Assembly: GCA_937967875.1 (NCBI GenBank)
Contig: CALBTQ010000147.1
Span: 1 to 16,924 of the forward strand
Reading direction: 5' to 3'
Origin: an uncultured Pseudomonadota bacterium
GTDB lineage: Bacteria > Lernaellota > Lernaellaia > Lernaellales > Lernaellaceae
DNA length: 16,924 nt
In this document: positions 14,041 through 16,924 of the stretch, one piece after another
How positions within the stretch are numbered: position 1 is the stretch's first letter
Layout: the number at the start of each line of letters is the position of its first letter
Position numbers and translations under genes: made by a program
Notes under the pieces: generated by a model
Told to the model about the DNA's origin: nothing
Database searches by the model: none
Seen by the model: only the letters and a program-made list of their open reading frames with translations

Positions 14041-14068
14041 AGAGTAACCGACGCCGTCATGATGTCAA
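14041..14068 (-). promoter_or_regulatory. Candidate sigma70 promoter for the OmpA/FG-GAP operon
   Basis: On the minus strand a perfect TTGACA (14063-14068) is followed by a 16-base spacer and TACTCT (14041-14046), which keeps the three most conserved -10 positions (T1, A2, T6). The predicted start near 14034 leaves a leader of about 60 bases containing the hairpin described separately. Confidence 0.5.
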
Positions 14069-14153
14069 GGCAATATGTGGTGATTCGCCGCAATTTCACC
14101 ACCAGATGATGGGGGAAAATGATAGTTTCTTCGCTTGTTGGACGATGATAACC

Positions 14154-14172
14154 GACTCATTTTTAATGAGTC
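14154..14172 (-). terminator. Hairpin immediately after the capA-family stop codon
   Basis: GACTCAT (14154-14160) and ATGAGTC (14166-14172) form a perfect 7-bp stem with a 5-base AT loop. It starts one base after the TAA of the minus-strand gene. The base run after the stem is GGTTATC and not a T-run, so this may be an mRNA 3'-end stabiliser or a weak terminator. Confidence 0.42.
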
Positions 14173-14173
14173 C

Positions 14174-15331
14174 TTACAGCCCGAACTCCACGAAGTAACC
14201 GATGTCGTTCTGGCCGCGGCGGATGAGCTTTTGCTCCTTTTGCGACAGCGGGCTCTTGTCCAGCAGCTTCTCGTGAAAGGCGGCGAATTCCTTCTCGTTG
14301 AGCAGCCGCGGCTGGAAGCGCGTCAGGCGGTTGTTGCACACGTGCGGGTACAGCCGGATCCGCTTTTCGAGGCCTTTGCCTTTCTTGACCAGAATCAACT
14401 GCGCCGAATAGCTGAAGGGCACCGACTTTTTGCTCTTTTTGTAGCGTCCCGGCGACAGGAACATGAAGTTGCCCAGGCCGTAGACGATCCACTTGTTCTC
14501 GTACAGCTCCACTTCCTGCATCATGTGCCCGCCGTGACCGACGACCAGGTCCGCGCCGGCCTTGATGAAGCTGCGCCCGGCCTTGGTTTGCCGCTGGTTT
14601 TTCCAGGCGTAGTTGGCGCCCCAATGCGGGAAGACGACCACGAAGGTGTTCGGGTCCTGCGCTTTGATCTGCTTGATCTGCTCCATGATCTTCTTGCGCG
14701 ACAGGCGCATCGCCCCGGGTTTGTCGCCCGCGGCGTAGAAGTCGTACTGCTTGTCGTATTGCACGCTGTATTCGAAGGGCGCGATCACCGCCATCTTGAA
14801 CGGTTGGCCCTTTACGTCGAAGGTTTTCACCAGCGGCTTGGTCGCCTCGGCCTCGTTCATCCCCGCGCCGACCCACTCGAAGTCGTTCTTGCGGAAGATG
14901 TCCAGCGTTTGCTGCAGGCCCGGCACGCCGTAATCCAGCGTGTGGTTGTTGGCCAGGCCGAAGGCGCGGATGTTGTACTTGGCCAGCGTCGCGGGCGCGT
15001 GGAGCACGTGCGTCCAGTGGTTGTAGGGCTTGGTGTCCTTGAAGGGCGTTTCGGCGATGTCGGTGATCGGCGTTTCCAGGTTGGCCAGCACGTAGTCCGA
15101 ATCCTGGAGCACCGGGGCCAGCTTTTCCAGCGGATAATCATAGCCGCGCCGCTTGAGCAGTTGGGGCGTGCCGTCGTAGCTTTCGCCGAAGCTGGTGTCG
15201 CCGACGAACAGGATCTTGAAATCGGCCGCGCTGGAAATGTTGAAGCGCAGATCGTCGAACTTCTCGCAGGCCGTCCAGCCCGCCGCCGCCAGCACAATCA
15301 ACAACAACGCGATCGCCACTTGATGCCGCAT
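14174..15331 (-). CDS. CapA-family (poly-gamma-glutamate synthesis/metallophosphatase-fold) exported protein
   Basis: 385 residues from ATG at 15331 (GGAGG 4 bases upstream; an ATG at 15361 is rejected as it would add MSARAIDGGG before the signal). Residues 1 to about 21 are a hydrophobic export signal; GWTAC (Cys22) is a poor lipobox match, so either a lipoprotein or a simple signal peptide is possible. Family motifs occur in order: FVGDTSFGE (42-50), ANLETPIT (83-90), LANNHTLDYG (126-135), FPHWGANY (234-241), VVGHGGHMMQ (263-272) and YGLGNFMF (284-291). The usual GHHPHV segment is GHGGHM here, so one expected His-Pro is altered. CapA of Bacillus acts in poly-gamma-glutamate capsule export, but most lone CapA homologues are uncharacterised. 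No capB/capC neighbours are present, so a capsule role is not supported here. Confidence 0.92.
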   Translation of the reverse strand: MRHQVAIALLLIVLAAAGWTACEKFDDLRFNISSAADFKILFVGDTSFGESYDGTPQLLKRRGYDYPLEKLAPVLQDSDYVLANLETPITDIAETPFKDTKPYNHWTHVLHAPATLAKYNIRAFGLANNHTLDYGVPGLQQTLDIFRKNDFEWVGAGMNEAEATKPLVKTFDVKGQPFKMAVIAPFEYSVQYDKQYDFYAAGDKPGAMRLSRKKIMEQIKQIKAQDPNTFVVVFPHWGANYAWKNQRQTKAGRSFIKAGADLVVGHGGHMMQEVELYENKWIVYGLGNFMFLSPGRYKKSKKSVPFSYSAQLILVKKGKGLEKRIRLYPHVCNNRLTRFQPRLLNEKEFAAFHEKLLDKSPLSQKEQKLIRRGQNDIGYFVEFGL

Positions 15332-15396
15332 TCCACCTCCATCGATCGCCCGGGCAGACAAAAACGGACGCCCCGCGGCGCCTTGAACGCGCCCTC

Positions 15397-15425
15397 AATG
15401 TAACGGGAAGCTCCACACGGTGCAA
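15397..15425 (-). promoter_or_regulatory. Candidate promoter for the CapA-family gene
   Basis: On the minus strand TTGCAC (15420-15425) is followed by a 17-base spacer and TACATT (15397-15402, 4 of 6 to TATAAT). The predicted start near 15390 leaves a leader of about 60 bases before the ATG at 15331. Confidence 0.42.
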
Positions 15426-15552
15426 GGGAGGGAAAGAAGGAAATCGCCGTCCCGGAGCCGGGGAAGGGTTGCGGGTTATTCGGCGAGGGGGAACTTGGCC
15501 GGTGCGATGCGTCTGGGTTTATCCGGTAGGGCCAGATGGGGAAAGACTTTCT
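15426..15552. other. Intergenic stretch with nothing recognised
   Basis: Part of the 930-base gene-poor region between the CapA-family gene and the oxidoreductase gene. This first part is purine-rich on the plus strand (AAGGGAGGGAAAGAAGG and similar). I see no open frame with a ribosome binding site, no RNA gene and no clear repeat. Confidence 0.4.
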
Positions 15553-15583
15553 TTGTCATGCCCGCGCAGGCGGGCATCCAGGA
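15553..15583 (+). repeat. REP-like palindromic repeat, copy 1
   Basis: This 31-base unit is repeated identically at 15687-15717. Its core is a perfect hairpin: ATGCCCGC, loop GCAG, GCGGGCAT, followed by CCAGGA. Such GTCATGCCCGC...GCATCCAGGA units are familiar as dispersed intergenic repeats in proteobacterial genomes (recognition from memory). Confidence 0.82.
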
Positions 15584-15646
15584 CCAGTGAATACCCTTTC
15601 TGACCATTTGAAAAGGTAGGCCGCGATTCTCACGGCGTTAAAGGAA

Positions 15647-15678
15647 TCCTGGATCCCCGGGTCAAGCCCGAGGATGAC
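15647..15678 (-). repeat. REP-like repeat, inverted related copy
   Basis: TCCTGGAT at 15647-15654 and ATGAC at 15674-15678 are the reverse complement of the ends of the flanking units (GTCAT...ATCCAGGA). The core differs: CCCCGGGTCAAGCCCGAGG, with its own short CGGG/CCCG stem. Head-to-tail orientation with the flanking copies gives a BIME-like array. Confidence 0.7.
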
Positions 15679-15686
15679 GGAAAGGA

Positions 15687-15717
15687 TTGTCATGCCCGCG
15701 CAGGCGGGCATCCAGGA
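15687..15717 (+). repeat. REP-like palindromic repeat, copy 2
   Basis: Identical over 31 bases to 15553-15583, including the 8-bp GC-rich stem. With the inverted copy between, it makes a direct-inverted-direct set over 165 bases. An apparent ORF starting here (MSCPRRRASR) is the usual translation of this repeat and not a gene. Confidence 0.82.
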
Positions 15718-15757
15718 TTGGAGATCTCTTTCCTGACATTAATCAACGTGTCACCAT

Positions 15758-15792
15758 GGGACAAACGGGACACTTCGGGACATTTTTGTCCC
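15758..15792. repeat. GGGACA triple repeat ending in a TGTCCC palindrome
   Basis: GGGACA occurs at 15758, 15767 and 15777, spaced 9 and 10 bases, then TGTCCC at 15787-15792 closes a 6-bp hairpin with the third copy (loop TTTT). The near helical-turn spacing would suit a DNA-binding protein; a repeat-family origin is more likely given the same hexamer in neighbouring elements. Confidence 0.6.
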
Positions 15793-15843
15793 ACGGAATA
15801 TTCGCTTATTGCCAACGATATCAACATGTTGTAAAAATGAAGG

Positions 15844-15871
15844 GTGGGACACATGCGGAAAAGTGTCCCAC
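15844..15871. repeat. 9-bp inverted repeat GTGGGACAC/GTGTCCCAC
   Basis: Perfect arms at 15844-15852 and 15863-15871 with a 10-base loop. It shares the GGGACA core with the neighbouring elements. No adjacent T-run or start codon suggests a terminator or leader role. Confidence 0.65.
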
Positions 15872-15945
15872 GCCAATAGAACAAGCGTTCGTGTGAGGAG
15901 TCGAAAAAAAATGAAAATTATATAAGTGCTACTCCTGAGGGAGTG

Positions 15946-16071
15946 GGTAAATAGGGACAGTCACCTATTTTTTCGATTTTTTAGCAGATACAGCAGGATC
16001 AGCGGCACGGTAAATAGGGACAGTCACCTATTTTTTCGATTTTTTAGCAGATACAGCAGGATCAGCGGCAC
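15946..16071. repeat. Perfect 63-bp tandem duplication carrying a 22-bp palindrome
   Basis: 15946-16008 and 16009-16071 are identical over the whole 63-base unit (the next two bases, GG, also match). Each unit contains a palindrome with 7-base arms AAATAGG and CCTATTT around GACAGTCA (15949-15970 and 16012-16033). The rest of the unit equals the last codons of the tatC-like remnant on the minus strand. The duplication keeps a multiple of three, so open frames run through it, but I see no real gene in them. Confidence 0.93.
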
Positions 16072-16218
16072 GGCGAGGATGATCTGCGAGGTCGCGTCGA
16101 GCGGGGCGGACATCGCTATGGCAATAAGGATGGGCAGCGAGGTCTTAAGCTGAAAAAACCTTTCTTTAAAGCTCGCCCCCGTTATTTCAACGCGGCTTCC
16201 CAACCCCGGCGAGTCGTT
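16024..16218 (-). pseudogene. Degraded 3' end of a tatC-like gene (Sec-independent translocase subunit)
   Basis: On the minus strand an open frame of 64 codons runs from after a TAG at 16219-16221 to a TGA at 16024-16026, with no suitable start. Its last part reads ILIAIAMSAPLDATSQ, then IILAVPLILLYLLKNRKNR. It aligns without gaps to the last transmembrane segment of TatC (E. coli MLLTPPDVFSQTLLAIPM, from memory): the P, D, SQ, LA and P positions agree. Only this C-terminal segment is present, so it cannot function alone. The final 15 codons and the stop are repeated in the tandem unit just downstream. A rearrangement or deletion has removed the rest of the gene; an assembly join is an alternative. 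Confidence 0.6.
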
Positions 16219-16261
16219 CTACACTTCGTCGGTCAGGGGCACGAACGACGAGGATATGGTT

Positions 16262-16874
16262 ATGTCCAGAGCGAACACTGTCTTGATTTTGGGCGCGTAT
16301 GGTCTGGCGGGCCGGACGATTTTCGACGGTCTGCTGCGAAAGACCGATTTGAACGTTATCGTTGCCGGTCGCCGGCGCGAGAAATTGCAGGCGCTCGTCG
16401 GCGAGGCGGGAAGCCGGGTTGAATTGCTGATCCTCGACGCATCCGATCGTGAGGCGCTGAGCAAGGCTTGCGCCGGGGCGGGGCTGACGATCAACGCGGT
16501 CGGTCCCTATGCGGTGCATGGAGCGAAAATCGCCCGGACGGTCATCGACTGCGGCTCATCGTATCTGGATTGCGCCAACGAGCAGGTGCATTACCGCCGG
16601 CTCAAGGAAATCGACTCCGCCGCACGAAACAAGGGATTGTTGCTGGCGACCGCCGCGGGCGTGATCCCCGGATTGTCGTCCCTTATCGCCGCCAAGCTGC
16701 TGGCGGGGGCGACGCCGTCCTGCACGGTGGAAATTTTCTTCGCACAGTTTCAACACGCCTACGATGATTCCGGGTTCGCGTCGATCATGGGCGGGGTGCT
16801 GGATGCGGGGTATCGTCCGGTCGCCTGGATCGACGGCCGGGAAGCGCCGGTGCGCCTGGGCGATTCGCAGAAGA
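16262..16874 (+). CDS. Saccharopine dehydrogenase-family NAD(P)-dependent oxidoreductase, 5' part only
   Basis: Start ATG at 16262 has AGGA (16251-16254) 7 bases upstream; the ATG at 16256 is too close. The N-terminal Rossmann domain shows VLILGAYGLAGRTIFDGLL (GxxGxxG dinucleotide loop), then VIVAGRRREKLQAL with an Arg pair typical of NADP binding. TINAVGPYAVHG and a segment ending SSYLDCANEQ are characteristic of the saccharopine dehydrogenase-like superfamily, as is the TAAGVIPGLSSLIA stretch. About 204 residues are genomic. The frame then enters adapter at 16875, so the C-terminal domain is missing because the contig ends, not because the gene is broken. The reaction cannot be assigned; the family includes lysine-pathway enzymes and trans-acting enoyl reductases. 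Confidence 0.88.
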
Positions 16875-16924
16875 AGATCGGAAGAGCGTCGTGTAGGGAA
16901 AGAGGGTAGATCTCGGTGGTCGCC
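16875..16924 (+). other. Illumina P5-side adapter, reverse complement (assembly artefact)
   Basis: From 16875 the sequence reads AGATCGGAAGAGCGTCGTGT and continues to GATCTCGGTGGTCGCC, the TruSeq universal adapter in reverse complement. One base differs from the standard (G at 16905 where T is expected). The open frame of the preceding gene reads into it as IGRASCRERG and stops. Confidence 0.97.

Noticed and set aside
14135..15403. 422-codon plus-strand open frame opposite the CapA-family gene
   Set aside because: Antisense shadow; CapA motifs on the minus strand are in order and complete.
15687..15896. 69-codon ORF beginning MSCPRRRASR
   Set aside because: It starts inside a REP-like repeat and runs through palindromes; this N-terminus is the usual translation of that repeat.
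15946..16071. Possible CRISPR array
   Set aside because: Only two abutting identical units with no spacer between them and no cas genes.
15926..16153. 75-codon ORF with a 21-residue repeat
   Set aside because: The repeat is explained by the 63-bp tandem duplication, and the opposite strand carries the TatC-like reading. No ribosome binding site.

Overview
This window looks like one complete contig from a short-read metagenome assembly. Both ends are Illumina TruSeq-type adapter, so the biological sequence runs only from about 46 to 16874. The DNA is GC-rich with AT-rich intergenic gaps. The genes point to a Gram-negative, diderm bacterium of deltaproteobacterial/Myxococcota-like type. Evidence: an OmpA-domain envelope protein, a lipoprotein with a poly-aspartate stalk next to its lipobox, a second poly-Asp protein ending in a Gly-rich Cys motif, and an oxygen-sensitive glycyl radical enzyme implying at least facultative anaerobiosis. 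Poly-Asp stalks remind me of uncultured lineages such as Ca. Lernaellota, but that is a recollection-based inference and not a placement.

Layout. (1) 173-2959, minus strand: a two-gene operon of a poly-Asp lipoprotein with a zinc-metallopeptidase HEYGH motif, then a small secreted Ig-like protein. (2) 3213-3833, plus: type II thymidine kinase. (3) 3841-5502, minus: glutamine-dependent asparagine synthetase AsnB, convergent with the kinase. (4) 5681-8641, plus: a 986-residue glycyl radical enzyme carrying an N-terminal SCP2-like domain, divergent from asnB across a gap holding an 8-bp inverted repeat, with no activase in the window. (5) 8654-10192, minus: FGGY-family carbohydrate kinase, convergent with the radical enzyme. 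(6) 10285-13975, minus: a translationally coupled pair, an OmpA-domain envelope protein followed by a seven-FG-GAP-repeat protein with PKD-like domain, poly-Asp tail and terminal GGGGCSG. A good -35/-10 and a hairpin abutting the ribosome binding site precede the pair. (7) 14174-15331, minus: CapA-family phosphoesterase-fold protein.

(8) 15332-16261 holds no intact gene. It holds a cluster of short palindromic repeats: three REP-like units, a run of GGGACA/TGTCCC palindromes, and a perfect 63-bp tandem duplication that includes the last codons of a degraded tatC 3' end. (9) 16262-16874, plus: the 5' part of a saccharopine dehydrogenase-family oxidoreductase, cut off by adapter. Its apparent C-terminus (IGRASCRERG) is adapter translation.

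How they work together: the genes are mostly independent units. The clear functional groupings are the two envelope operons (1 and 6), which share the poly-Asp design. I see no defence island, CRISPR array or prophage. The best candidates for something not well described are the SCP2-fused orphan glycyl radical enzyme, the mirror-image poly-Asp/Cys anchoring of two surface proteins, and the palindrome cluster around the tatC remnant.
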